Origin: an uncultured Gammaproteobacteria bacterium
Lineage (GTDB): Bacteria; Pseudomonadota; Gammaproteobacteria; Arenicellales; JAANXG01
Reading direction: 5' to 3'
Assembly (NCBI GenBank): GCA_947259175.1
Contig: CAMYKW010000056.1
Coordinates: 1-54,838, forward strand
DNA: 54,838 nt
In this document: positions 33,283 through 41,531 of the stretch, in pieces
How the letters are laid out: the number at the start of each line of letters is the position of its first letter
How positions within the stretch are numbered: the stretch's first letter is position 1
Notes under the pieces: generated by a model
Database searches by the model: none
What the model saw: the letters and a program-made list of their open reading frames with translations, nothing else
Told to the model about the DNA's origin: nothing
Made by a program: the position numbers and the translations under genes

Positions 33283-35328
33283 CTACTCCTCCAGCCCCCA
33301 CATCTTGAGCAGGAACGCGTAGATGAAGGCGGTGCGTTTCAAATCCTGGTAGCGACCGGTTTCACCGTAATGGCCCGTGGTATCCACCTGCAGCAACAGC
33401 GGATTATCATCCGTCTTTGCGCTGCGGAGTCTCGCAACCCACTTCAGCGATTCCCAGAATCCCACCCGCTGGTCATGCAGCCCGGCGGTGATCAGCATCG
33501 GCGGGTAGTCCCGGGCGCAGACATTGTCGTACGGGGAGTAATTGCGCATATAGCGATAGTCGCGTTCCCGCGTGGGATTGCCGAACTCTTCGTAGTCATG
33601 CACGGTCAGCAGTTGATTGGAATCCAACAGCGTGTTGACGACGTCGACAAACGGCACCTCGGCGACCACCGCGGCGAACAAATCCGCCCGCCGCTGCGCG
33701 GCGACGGCGACCAACAGCCCACCTGCGCTGGCGCCCCACGCGGCGATCTTTCCCGCCGCGGTGTACCCCGTTGAGATCAAATACTCGGCGCAGTGCAGGA
33801 AATCGGAGAAACTGTTTTCCTTGTTGAGCAGGCGGCCTTGTTCATACCAGTCGTACCCCAGTTCTCCGCCGCCGCGCACGTGGGCCAGGGCGACTACCGC
33901 GCCGCGATCCACAAGGCTCAAATAATCGCTGTTGAATTCGATGTCGAGGCTCTCCTCGTACGCACCGTAACCGACGAGCAGCAACGGGTGGCTTCCGTCC
34001 AGACACAGGTCCTTACGATGCAATAACGTGATGGGGACCCGGATTCCGCCGTCGGCACCCGCATACACGCGAGCGAGTAGATACCGGGAGGCGTCATAGC
34101 CGAGGACCTGGTGCTGTTTGCGCACCTGGCTTTGGCGGCTCGATATATCATAGTCGATGACACATTCCGGCGTGACCAGGGAGCTGTAGTTCATGCGCAC
34201 GAATGTGCAGTGATAATCGTCCAAATCCTCCACATCCACACAATACAACGCATCTGGAAATGCAATAACGTGGTCCTCACCGGAATTCATATCGACGACT
34301 CGCAGTCTATCCAGCCCGTTGTGCCGTTCCCCGATTACCATGTGACCGGCGAACACCTCCAAAAATTCCACCGTCGAATCCGCCTGCTCGGGCATCCATT
34401 CATACCACACCCCGGGCTCGGCGACGGATGCCTGCATAATCTTGAAGTCGGCGGCATCGACATTGGTCAGCACGAAAAAGCGGTCACCGTGATGATCCAG
34501 GTAATACTCCACATCCATCTGCCGTGGTCGAATCAAGCTGGGAGCAAGCTGGATTTCCTTCGCGTCCAGGCAATACACTTCCGATGTGGAGTTACTTTGC
34601 GTTTCTATGAACACGTATTCCCTGGAACGGGACTTCCATACACTCACGAAAAACGCCGCATCCACCTCCTCGAACAACAGCCTGTCGCTGGTGACCGGTG
34701 TACCGATTACATGCGCGTAGACGGCGTAAGGACGGCTGTTGGCGTCGGTCTTTGTATACAGCAGGGTAGTGGCGTCTTCCAGCCACGCAAGGTCCTGGCC
34801 GACGTCGGGAATCTCATCCGCCAACAACTGCTTGTCGCCGATGTCCTCGATATACAGCCGGTAGCGTTCATCCCCCTGGGTATCGACAACGAACGCCACC
34901 AACTCATGACGTGGACACACGCTCAATGTGGCAAGGTCGAAATAGTCGCGATCCTGCGCCAATTGATTCTCATCCAGGTACACCTGCTCGGGGGCATTCG
35001 CGCCCCGGCGCCGGCAATGCAGCGGATACTCCTTGCCGGCCTCAACCCGCGCGTAATACCAATGGTCATCGATGCACTCGGGCAGGGTGTTGTCGTCTTC
35101 CACCATGCGGCGCGCTAACTCGGAAAACAAGGTGTTCTTCAACCCCCGCCAACTTTCGGTGACGGCCGCGGTATGGGCGTTTTCGGCGGCGATGTAGTCC
35201 GGCACTCGCGGGTCGGCGCGGTCGTGCAGGTAAGCGTACGGGTCGATACAGACCTCGCCGTGTATGCGCATGGCACACGGTTCCACCTCCGCGATGGGAG
35301 GCAAGACTTCAGTAAGCGGAGGCGCCAC
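33283..35328 (-). CDS. oligopeptidase B-like S9A serine peptidase
   Basis: This 681-residue prolyl-oligopeptidase-family enzyme has an N-terminal beta-propeller (about 70-400) and a C-terminal alpha/beta hydrolase. The triad is Ser534 (WGASAGG), Asp619 (AGLHDQRV) and His653 (TGHYGETG). The segments DPYAYLHDRADPRV and VRGGGELGYDWYEQGRL are typical of oligopeptidase B, which cuts after basic residues in short peptides. There is no signal peptide, so it is cytoplasmic. It reads into the SAM hydrolase gene 17 bases later, probably as one unit. Confidence 0.9.
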   Translation of the reverse strand: MAPPLTEVLPPIAEVEPCAMRIHGEVCIDPYAYLHDRADPRVPDYIAAENAHTAAVTESWRGLKNTLFSELARRMVEDDNTLPECIDDHWYYARVEAGKEYPLHCRRRGANAPEQVYLDENQLAQDRDYFDLATLSVCPRHELVAFVVDTQGDERYRLYIEDIGDKQLLADEIPDVGQDLAWLEDATTLLYTKTDANSRPYAVYAHVIGTPVTSDRLLFEEVDAAFFVSVWKSRSREYVFIETQSNSTSEVYCLDAKEIQLAPSLIRPRQMDVEYYLDHHGDRFFVLTNVDAADFKIMQASVAEPGVWYEWMPEQADSTVEFLEVFAGHMVIGERHNGLDRLRVVDMNSGEDHVIAFPDALYCVDVEDLDDYHCTFVRMNYSSLVTPECVIDYDISSRQSQVRKQHQVLGYDASRYLLARVYAGADGGIRVPITLLHRKDLCLDGSHPLLLVGYGAYEESLDIEFNSDYLSLVDRGAVVALAHVRGGGELGYDWYEQGRLLNKENSFSDFLHCAEYLISTGYTAAGKIAAWGASAGGLLVAVAAQRRADLFAAVVAEVPFVDVVNTLLDSNQLLTVHDYEEFGNPTRERDYRYMRNYSPYDNVCARDYPPMLITAGLHDQRVGFWESLKWVARLRSAKTDDNPLLLQVDTTGHYGETGRYQDLKRTAFIYAFLLKMWGLEE

Positions 35329-35446
35329 CGTTTACCGCCAAGACACCCGGCGACTATTCATGATAGGCACTGGAGGACTCCAACCTCGCTGCAATGAGGT
35401 GACGAGTAAAAATAGCCGATATATCGCAGCAAAAACAGTCGCAGGA

Positions 35447-35659
35447 CTAGCCCGCATTTTTCACCAGGCGCCCAGCTACTATTCTTGTTAAGCACCGAAA
35501 AGACTCATACGATAATTCTACGAAGACACATCGTAAATTCGAACATAGCTTACCAAGAATGATGAGACAGCTTAAATTCCTGATGTGGATTGCTGAGAAT
35601 AGTAGCTGGGCGCGAGTCCTGCGCCAGCATCCGGGATCCTGGTGAGAAATGCGGGCTAG
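35447..35659. mobile_element. MITE-like element, copy 2
   Basis: A 213-base element whose ends CTAGCCCGCATTTTTCACCA and TGGTGAGAAATGCGGGCTAG pair almost perfectly. Inner arms CGCCCAGCTACTATTCT and AGAATAGTAGCTGGGCG also pair, and one arm carries the same ~25-base insert as copy 1. Relative to copy 1 (13361) it is inverted and keeps ~40 more bases in the middle. It overlaps the 3' end of the nucleotidyltransferase gene by three bases and supplies its TAG. No coding sequence inside; no clear target duplication seen. Confidence 0.8.
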
Positions 35660-36414
35660 GCCGTTGCTGTTCGGCGCGAATATCCCAACCCTTCCTCGTG
35701 GATGCGCTCGATCAGCGCGACCTCCGCCTTCACGTAGGACCGCGAGTCGTCGATATCCAGCCAGAAGCGGTCGCCGATATCGAACACGCCGGCCTTTCCC
35801 AAATCGGCCAGGTGGGCCACGCCCCCGGAAAGGCTGGCATTGCCGTGTGTCTCGATACTCGCATGTAGGGCGGCAAAAAGAGCCGGAGTGGCGTAAAAAA
35901 TTCCAGTGTCAAAGGCGTTGAACTCGATCAGCCCCTTGCCGATGGCGCGAATTGTTCCGCCCCGGCAATCGACGCGCGTGACGTCATCCATATCCACCAA
36001 TGGATTGTTCAGGCGCTTGTCCACCGCGAGAATCAAGCCGTCTGCAGGGGGCGTTTGAGCGAGAAGGTCACGAACGATAGAAGGGTCGAACAAATGATCC
36101 GACATGAGCAGCAGAAACGGCTCGTGCAGATGACCCTCGGCCTGCAGCACCGATACGCCATTGGGTTGTTGCCACTGCTCATTCACCAGATGGTTGACGA
36201 CGACCCCTTCGCTGTTTGCGAACTGATCGAGATGTTCACGCAGTCGCGGACCTTGATAACCGCTCACCACGTAGAATTCGTCCACGCCGCCGGCCGCGGC
36301 GGCGCGCACAACACGCTGGATAAGAGGAACTCCGTGTACCGGAACGAGAGGCTTACTTTCTGCCCTCTGCCGCAATCGACTCCCCTGACCGGCGGCGATG
36401 ATCAGGCATTTCAC
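35656..36414 (-). CDS. inositol-1-phosphate cytidylyltransferase-like nucleotidyltransferase
   Basis: This 252-residue NTP transferase has AAGQGSRL at 7-14, Lys21 (KPLVPVHGVPLI), MSDH (Asp106) and a metal-binding D-x-D at Asp220/Asp222 (WLDID). Segments VDMDDVTRVDCRGGTIRAIG, KGLIEFNAFDTGIF and FWLDID closely match archaeal IPCT, which makes CDP-inositol from CTP and inositol-1-phosphate. The preceding gene makes inositol phosphate and overlaps this gene by 62 bases. In thermophiles IPCT is often fused to a CDP-alcohol phosphotransferase domain. Here the protein ends in a MITE that provides the stop. LicC-type phosphocholine cytidylyltransferase is the alternative. Confidence 0.75.
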   Translation of the reverse strand: MKCLIIAAGQGSRLRQRAESKPLVPVHGVPLIQRVVRAAAAGGVDEFYVVSGYQGPRLREHLDQFANSEGVVVNHLVNEQWQQPNGVSVLQAEGHLHEPFLLLMSDHLFDPSIVRDLLAQTPPADGLILAVDKRLNNPLVDMDDVTRVDCRGGTIRAIGKGLIEFNAFDTGIFYATPALFAALHASIETHGNASLSGGVAHLADLGKAGVFDIGDRFWLDIDDSRSYVKAEVALIERIHEEGLGYSRRTATA

Positions 36415-37525
36415 TCAGTTTATCTCCCCAAGTTCCGTCAATGAATGCTTCGAGCATGCGATACGCCTCGTCGTCGGTGTGCTGGCGAGGCGGGTGTTTG
36501 CAGAAATACGCCGACGGCGGATGCAGCACGCCACACTCCCCGCGGTCCAAGGCCAGCTTACAACAACGAATTGCATCGAGCGCGACTCCCGCCGAATTGG
36601 GGGAATCCTCCACGGACAGGCGCAGTTCCAGGTTCATCGGCACATCGCCGAACAACTTGCCCTCGATACGCAAAAAACAAACTTTGTTGTCATTTTGCCA
36701 CGGCACGTAATCGCTGGGCCCGACGTGAATGTTGTCGTCGTGTAAACGCATCCCCGCCACCGATTGCACCGCCTCGGTCTTGGATGTTTTCTTGGACTTT
36801 AGCCGCGCCCGGTTGAGCATATTCAGGAAATCGGTGTTGCCGCCGGTATTCAACTGATAAGTGCGCTCGATCTTTACACCGCGTTTTTTGAACAGATCCA
36901 TGAGAATGCGGTGCGTTATAGTGGCGCCCAGCTGCGCCTTGATGTCGTCGCCGATAATCGGCAGGTTTCGCTGTGCGAAACGATTCGCCCACTGCGGATC
37001 ACTGGCGATAAACACCGGAATGTTGTTGATGAACGCGACTCCCGCCTCCAGCGCACACTCGGCATAAAAACGACTCGCCTGTTCGGAACCCACAGGAAGA
37101 TAATTCATCAGAATCTCAGCGCCGGAATCCTTCAACACGGCGACGACTTCTTCTTTAGTCGATTCGCGATCTTCCGCCAGCAGGAAGGTGCGTTCATCGC
37201 TGTAGTCGTGCATATGATCGGCAAAACCATCGAGTACCGGGCCCATCTTCACGGTGACTCCGAGATGGGGCACGTCGGGACAAAAAACGGTGGTGCAGTT
37301 GGGCGCCGCGAAGATCGCGTCTTTCACGTCCTGCCCAACCTTGCGACGGTCGATGTCAAACGCGGCAACCACTTCGATATCGGCGGGCAGATAACCGCCC
37401 AAGTCCCAATGCATTACACCTATCGCATCCGTCGCGGTCTTGTCGCGGTAATAGTACAGGCCCTGCACCAGGGAACTGGCGCAATTGCCCACGCCGGCGA
37501 TGGCAATCTTGATCTTTTTGCTCAT
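36353..37525 (-). CDS. ino1: inositol-3-phosphate synthase
   Basis: This 390-residue NAD-dependent enzyme converts glucose-6-phosphate to 1L-myo-inositol 1-phosphate. The NAD loop is GVGNCASSLVQG at 11-22. Further features are ILMNYLPVGSEQASRFYAEC, GDDIKAQLGATITHRILMDL, NTGGNTDFLNM and the catalytic lysine region KSKKTSKTEAV. Its size is that of the short prokaryotic type. The C-terminal 20 codons overlap the start of the cytidylyltransferase gene in another frame. Such enzymes are uncommon in gammaproteobacteria. Confidence 0.92.
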   Translation of the reverse strand: MSKKIKIAIAGVGNCASSLVQGLYYYRDKTATDAIGVMHWDLGGYLPADIEVVAAFDIDRRKVGQDVKDAIFAAPNCTTVFCPDVPHLGVTVKMGPVLDGFADHMHDYSDERTFLLAEDRESTKEEVVAVLKDSGAEILMNYLPVGSEQASRFYAECALEAGVAFINNIPVFIASDPQWANRFAQRNLPIIGDDIKAQLGATITHRILMDLFKKRGVKIERTYQLNTGGNTDFLNMLNRARLKSKKTSKTEAVQSVAGMRLHDDNIHVGPSDYVPWQNDNKVCFLRIEGKLFGDVPMNLELRLSVEDSPNSAGVALDAIRCCKLALDRGECGVLHPPSAYFCKHPPRQHTDDEAYRMLEAFIDGTWGDKLSEMPDHRRRSGESIAAEGRK

Positions 37526-37643
37526 AGTTTCAATGCGCCTACGAGACCGGGTCCGGCCGCTTCGGCGACGCTCCTGTCACGGAAACGTCACATTTTATCC
37601 TTAATCCAACAGTAGAGACAGCCGAATCCGACACAAAATCGGC

Positions 37644-39158
37644 TCACGCCGCGTCTTTTCGCCGCCCGAGCTGCGGCCACAGCTCGTCCAATGGGATGGA
37701 TTTCCCGTTATCGGTCACTATGCGCGCATGGTAACGCCGCAGCTGCCGGGGCTCCTTGACGCCGCACGAATGGGCAATAATTCCCACTTCCTTGACCAGG
37801 TTCTTAATGTAATGGGCCACGCGGATGGCCTTCTCGTCGGGCACCAGGCCTTTTTGCAGATCCGGATCGTGGGTGGTGATTCCGGTGGGGCAGGTGTTCT
37901 TGTTACATTGCAGCGCCTGGATGCAGCCCAGAGCGAACATGTTGCCGCGGGCGGACGCCACGAAATCGGTGCCAATGCACAACGCCCAAGCGACTTCGGT
38001 GGGGGTAATCAATTTTCCCGAGGCCACCACCTTGATTCTCTCGCGCAGGCCGTGTTCGAAAAGTTTATCGACCACCATCGCCAAGCTTTCACGCAACGGC
38101 AGACCCATATCGTCGATCAAAGGCATGGGAGCCGCACCGGTTCCGCCATCGGCACCGTCCACGGTGATGAAATCCGGCGCCGAATCGAGCCCGCGCTGGT
38201 GAATTTCGTTGCATAGCGTGTCCAGCCATCCATAAGCACCGACCACCGTCTTCAAGCCCACCGGTTTGCCCACAACCTCGCGCACGCGATTGATGAAGTT
38301 CAACAGCTCCGGCACCGAGTTGATGTCTTCATGACGATTGGGACTAATGGAATCACTGCCGGGCCGGATACCACGGATGGCGGCGATCTCCTCGGTGACC
38401 TTGCCTCCGGGCAGAATGCCCCCTTTGCCCGGTTTTGCTCCCTGGCTCAGTTTCACCTCGAACATCTTGACCGCGTCGTGCGACGCAATTTCGCGCAGTT
38501 TGTCGTCACTGAGTTTGCCATCCGCATCCCGAATCCCGTATTTGGCGGTTCCGATCTGGAACACGATGTCGCAGCCCCCTTCCAGGTGATACCGCGACAG
38601 ACCGCCCTCGCCGGTGTTCAACCACGCGCCTGCCATGGCGGCACCCTTGGACAGCGCCTCCACCGCCGGTTTGGAGATTGCTCCGTAACTCATTCCCGAA
38701 ATATTGAACAGCGAATTAGTGACGTAGGGTCGCGAACACTGAGGGCCGATGGTCACATCACCCGGCGGCACCGCATCCACGCCGAGCGTGGGGAAAGGGC
38801 AGTTGACGAACAGGATCGTCCCGCTGGGGCGCAGATCGCGCGTGGAGCCGAAGGCAACCGTATTATCGATGTCCTTGGCGGCGCGGTATACCCAGGACCG
38901 TTCCGCTCGATTGAATGGCAGCTCCTCCCGATCCATGGCGAAGAAATATTGTCGAAAAAATTCCCCCAGATGCTCGAACAGATAGCGGAACCGTCCCACG
39001 ACCGGATAATTGCGTCGGATTGCCTGTTTCTTCTGCGAGATATCCGCGATGTACATGCCGATGACAACCAACACCACGGTGCCGAGCACGAAGATAAACA
39101 ACGCCGACATGAACCCCAGGGCATTGATCAAGAAATTCTGCGTATCAGAGAACATCAT
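37644..39158 (-). CDS. membrane-anchored FMN-binding glutamate-synthase-like protein
   Basis: This 504-residue protein has one hydrophobic N-terminal helix (about 10-38, LGFMSALFIFVLGTVVLVVIG). It is followed by a GltB-type FMN barrel: SLFNISGMSYGAISKPAVEAL, NTGEGGLSRYHLEGG, KLSQGAKPGKGGILPGGKV, DGADGGTGAAP and the Cys-rich QCNKNTCPTGITTHDP, which resembles the 3Fe-4S region. It lacks the glutaminase domain of true glutamate synthase, so the natural donor and acceptor are unknown. It follows the acetolactate-synthase-like gene by 104 bases on the same strand. Confidence 0.87.
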   Translation of the reverse strand: MMFSDTQNFLINALGFMSALFIFVLGTVVLVVIGMYIADISQKKQAIRRNYPVVGRFRYLFEHLGEFFRQYFFAMDREELPFNRAERSWVYRAAKDIDNTVAFGSTRDLRPSGTILFVNCPFPTLGVDAVPPGDVTIGPQCSRPYVTNSLFNISGMSYGAISKPAVEALSKGAAMAGAWLNTGEGGLSRYHLEGGCDIVFQIGTAKYGIRDADGKLSDDKLREIASHDAVKMFEVKLSQGAKPGKGGILPGGKVTEEIAAIRGIRPGSDSISPNRHEDINSVPELLNFINRVREVVGKPVGLKTVVGAYGWLDTLCNEIHQRGLDSAPDFITVDGADGGTGAAPMPLIDDMGLPLRESLAMVVDKLFEHGLRERIKVVASGKLITPTEVAWALCIGTDFVASARGNMFALGCIQALQCNKNTCPTGITTHDPDLQKGLVPDEKAIRVAHYIKNLVKEVGIIAHSCGVKEPRQLRRYHARIVTDNGKSIPLDELWPQLGRRKDAA

Positions 39159-39262
39159 TTGCTTGTCTCCTCAATCGAGAAAGAAAATACGACTTCACCG
39201 CCCAGAACGTACCGCAAAGAGAAATGGTCATTGTTGACGACAGCCCGATGGTCGCGGTCCTT

Positions 39263-40897
39263 TCATATCGGACACACCAACTCACCGAGTTTCCGGGTCA
39301 ATTTCATATTCTCCGAGTAATCAACGGCACAATCGATAATGGACACGGTATCGTCTTGCACCGCTTGCCGGAGGCTCGTCACCAGATCGACGGTGGATTC
39401 CACGCGGTAGCCCCTGGCGCCGAAGCTCTCGGCGTATTTCACGAAATCGGGATTGGTGAAATCGATATGGCTGGCACGGCCGAAATGTTTCTCCTGGTGC
39501 CACCGGATGAGGCCGTATTCGCCGTCATTCCATATCAACACCACGATCGGGGTGCCGATTCTCAATGCGGTTTCGATTTCCTGCGAGTTCATCATGAAGC
39601 CGGCATCGCCGGTCACCGCCACCGCCGGCCGGTCGGGATACGCCAGCTTTGCCGCGATTGCCCCCGGCACCGAGATGCCCATAGCGGCAAATCCATTGGA
39701 GATAATGCAGGTGTTCGGTAGCTCCGCCTGAAACATCCGTGCCATCCACATCTTATGCGCGCCTACGTCCGAGATCACGATGGCATGCGCATCCAGCGCC
39801 TGCCGCAAATCCCAGATGATCTTCTGCGGTTTAATGGGAAACGATTGGTCATCGGCCAAGGCCGCCATCTCGTCTACGATCGTTTGGCGCAGGTTTGCCG
39901 ATGGCGATTCCATGTGCCGCGACGCGCATTCCCGTATCTGATCCAATGCCAGGCCGATATCTCCGAGTACGCCGGCTGCAAGCACGTAATGTTCATCGAC
40001 TTCCGCCGGTTCCGCATCAATGTGGACAATTTTGCGGCTCTTATCCTGGTGCCACAGATAGGGGTGATATTCGACCATGTCAAACCCCACACAAATAATG
40101 ACGTCGGCGCGATCAAACCCGCAGGAAACGTAATCGGCAGCCTGCAAGCCGACCGCGCCCAAGGACAATTCATGGGAAAAGGGAATAACACCCTTGGCCA
40201 TGAAGGTGGTCGCCACCGGAATGTTCAAGGCCTCTGCAAAGCGCACCAATTGCTCATGGGCACGGGCGCGGATGACACCGTTACCCGCCATGATGATCGG
40301 ATGGTTCGCCGCGGAGATAATCTCTCCCGCCTGTTTCACTTTCTCCACGGGGGGCGCCGGCGGCGTGGGGCTCTGTACGCGAAGCGGCTGTTTACCCGCG
40401 ACTTCCGCCTTGGCGATGTTCTCGGGAAAATCTATGAACGCGCAGCCCGGTTTCTCGGTAGTTGCGACCTTGAATGCCTTGCGTACGATTTCGGGAATGA
40501 TCTCCGGTTCGCGGATCTGGGTGCTGTATTTGGAAATCGGCGAGAATAAATTCACCAGGTTGAGTATTTGATGGCTCTCCTTGTGCAAGCGCGTAGTCGC
40601 CCCCTGTCCGGCGATCGCGACCAACGGCGCTCGATCCATATTTGCATCGGCTACACCGGTAATCAGGTTGGTAGCGCCGGGGCCCAGCGTCGCCAGGCAC
40701 ACACCGGGGGCGCCTGTCAGGCGGCCGTATACATCAGCCATGAAGGCGGCGCCTTGCTCGTGGCGCGTGGTGATGAACTGTATATCGCTGTCCAACAGAG
40801 CATCCATGACATCGATGTTTTCTTCCCCGGGAATACCGAAGATGTACCGCACACCTTCATTTTCCAGACACCGGACAAAGAGTTCCGCAGCCTTCAT
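39263..40897 (-). CDS. acetolactate synthase large-subunit-like ThDP enzyme
   Basis: This 544-residue ThDP-dependent enzyme has GIPGEENID at 21-29 and the catalytic glutamate in TRHEQGAAFMADVYGR (Glu47). LGPGATNLITGVADA and the cofactor-binding VTGDAGFMMNSQE to WNDGEYGLI follow. It could form acetolactate from pyruvate. No regulatory small subunit (ilvN/ilvH) is adjacent, which points to a catabolic or other 2-oxo-acid role. A strong ribosome site (GGAGGATC) precedes the ATG. The 220 bases upstream separate it from the ribosomal terminator. Confidence 0.82.
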   Translation of the reverse strand: MKAAELFVRCLENEGVRYIFGIPGEENIDVMDALLDSDIQFITTRHEQGAAFMADVYGRLTGAPGVCLATLGPGATNLITGVADANMDRAPLVAIAGQGATTRLHKESHQILNLVNLFSPISKYSTQIREPEIIPEIVRKAFKVATTEKPGCAFIDFPENIAKAEVAGKQPLRVQSPTPPAPPVEKVKQAGEIISAANHPIIMAGNGVIRARAHEQLVRFAEALNIPVATTFMAKGVIPFSHELSLGAVGLQAADYVSCGFDRADVIICVGFDMVEYHPYLWHQDKSRKIVHIDAEPAEVDEHYVLAAGVLGDIGLALDQIRECASRHMESPSANLRQTIVDEMAALADDQSFPIKPQKIIWDLRQALDAHAIVISDVGAHKMWMARMFQAELPNTCIISNGFAAMGISVPGAIAAKLAYPDRPAVAVTGDAGFMMNSQEIETALRIGTPIVVLIWNDGEYGLIRWHQEKHFGRASHIDFTNPDFVKYAESFGARGYRVESTVDLVTSLRQAVQDDTVSIIDCAVDYSENMKLTRKLGELVCPI

Positions 40898-41059
40898 TGA
40901 TGATCCTCCATTCGCGTGCCCCGCATCGATTCATGTACGGCGATGCGATTATTTACGTGGCTGAAAGGCCTGTTACGCCTGTTACTCTTGTTAGACACGG
41001 CGATATCGAATCCGTTTCTAAGATCCCATGCAATACAGGGGGTTCCTTGCAGATAATAC

Positions 41060-41090
41060 AAAAAAGCCGGGGTCGCAACGGACCCCGGCT
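41060..41090 (-). terminator. intrinsic terminator of the ribosomal operon
   Basis: On the minus strand a perfect 10-base-pair GC-rich stem (AGCCGGGGTC at 41090-41081, GACCCCGGCT at 41074-41065) with a six-base loop is followed by a run of six T. It lies 28 bases after the rplQ stop and ends the S10-spc-alpha transcript. Confidence 0.93.
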
Positions 41091-41117
41091 CGAATCACTG
41101 CAGGTTTTTTCGGAAAC

Positions 41118-41528
41118 TTATTCCTGATCTTTACTCGTCGACGAAGGCGCTTCCTGCTCCTGCGTGTCGACAATTCTGTCCACCAGCTGCACGTAGGCCA
41201 TCGGTGCGTTGTCACCGTTGCGGGTACCACATTTCAAAATCCGCAGATAACCACCGGGCCGGTCCCTGAAGCGATCGCCCAGATCGTCAAACAACTTGGA
41301 TACGATGGCTCGATCGCGCAACCTGTCGAACGCCAACCGGCGGTTGGCCACGGTCGGTGTCTTGGCGAGCGTAATCAAAGGCTCCGCAACCCGCCTGAGT
41401 TCCTTTGCCTTGGGCAACGTGGTCTTGATTTGCTCGTAACGGAACAAAGACACGGCCATGTTCCGAAACATCGCGTTTCGGTGCGAGGATGTGCGATTCA
41501 GATGTCGTCCGGATTTCTGGTGCCGCAT
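41118..41528 (-). CDS. rplQ: 50S ribosomal protein L17
   Basis: This 136-residue large-subunit protein starts [20 protein letters not shown] and contains [20 protein letters not shown]. The last ~15 residues are a hydrophilic tail ([13 protein letters not shown]). It is the last gene of the alpha operon, three bases after rpoA and just before the terminator. Confidence 0.98.
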   Translation of the reverse strand: MRHQKSGRHLNRTSSHRNAMFRNMAVSLFRYEQIKTTLPKAKELRRVAEPLITLAKTPTVANRRLAFDRLRDRAIVSKLFDDLGDRFRDRPGGYLRILKCGTRNGDNAPMAYVQLVDRIVDTQEQEAPSSTSKDQE

Positions 41529-41531
41529 GGT

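Noticed and set aside
37526-37643. Possible intrinsic terminator between the glutamate-synthase-like gene and ino1
   Set aside because: AGCCGA and TCGGCT can pair on the minus strand but the stem is only six bases, the loop is long and no T run follows.
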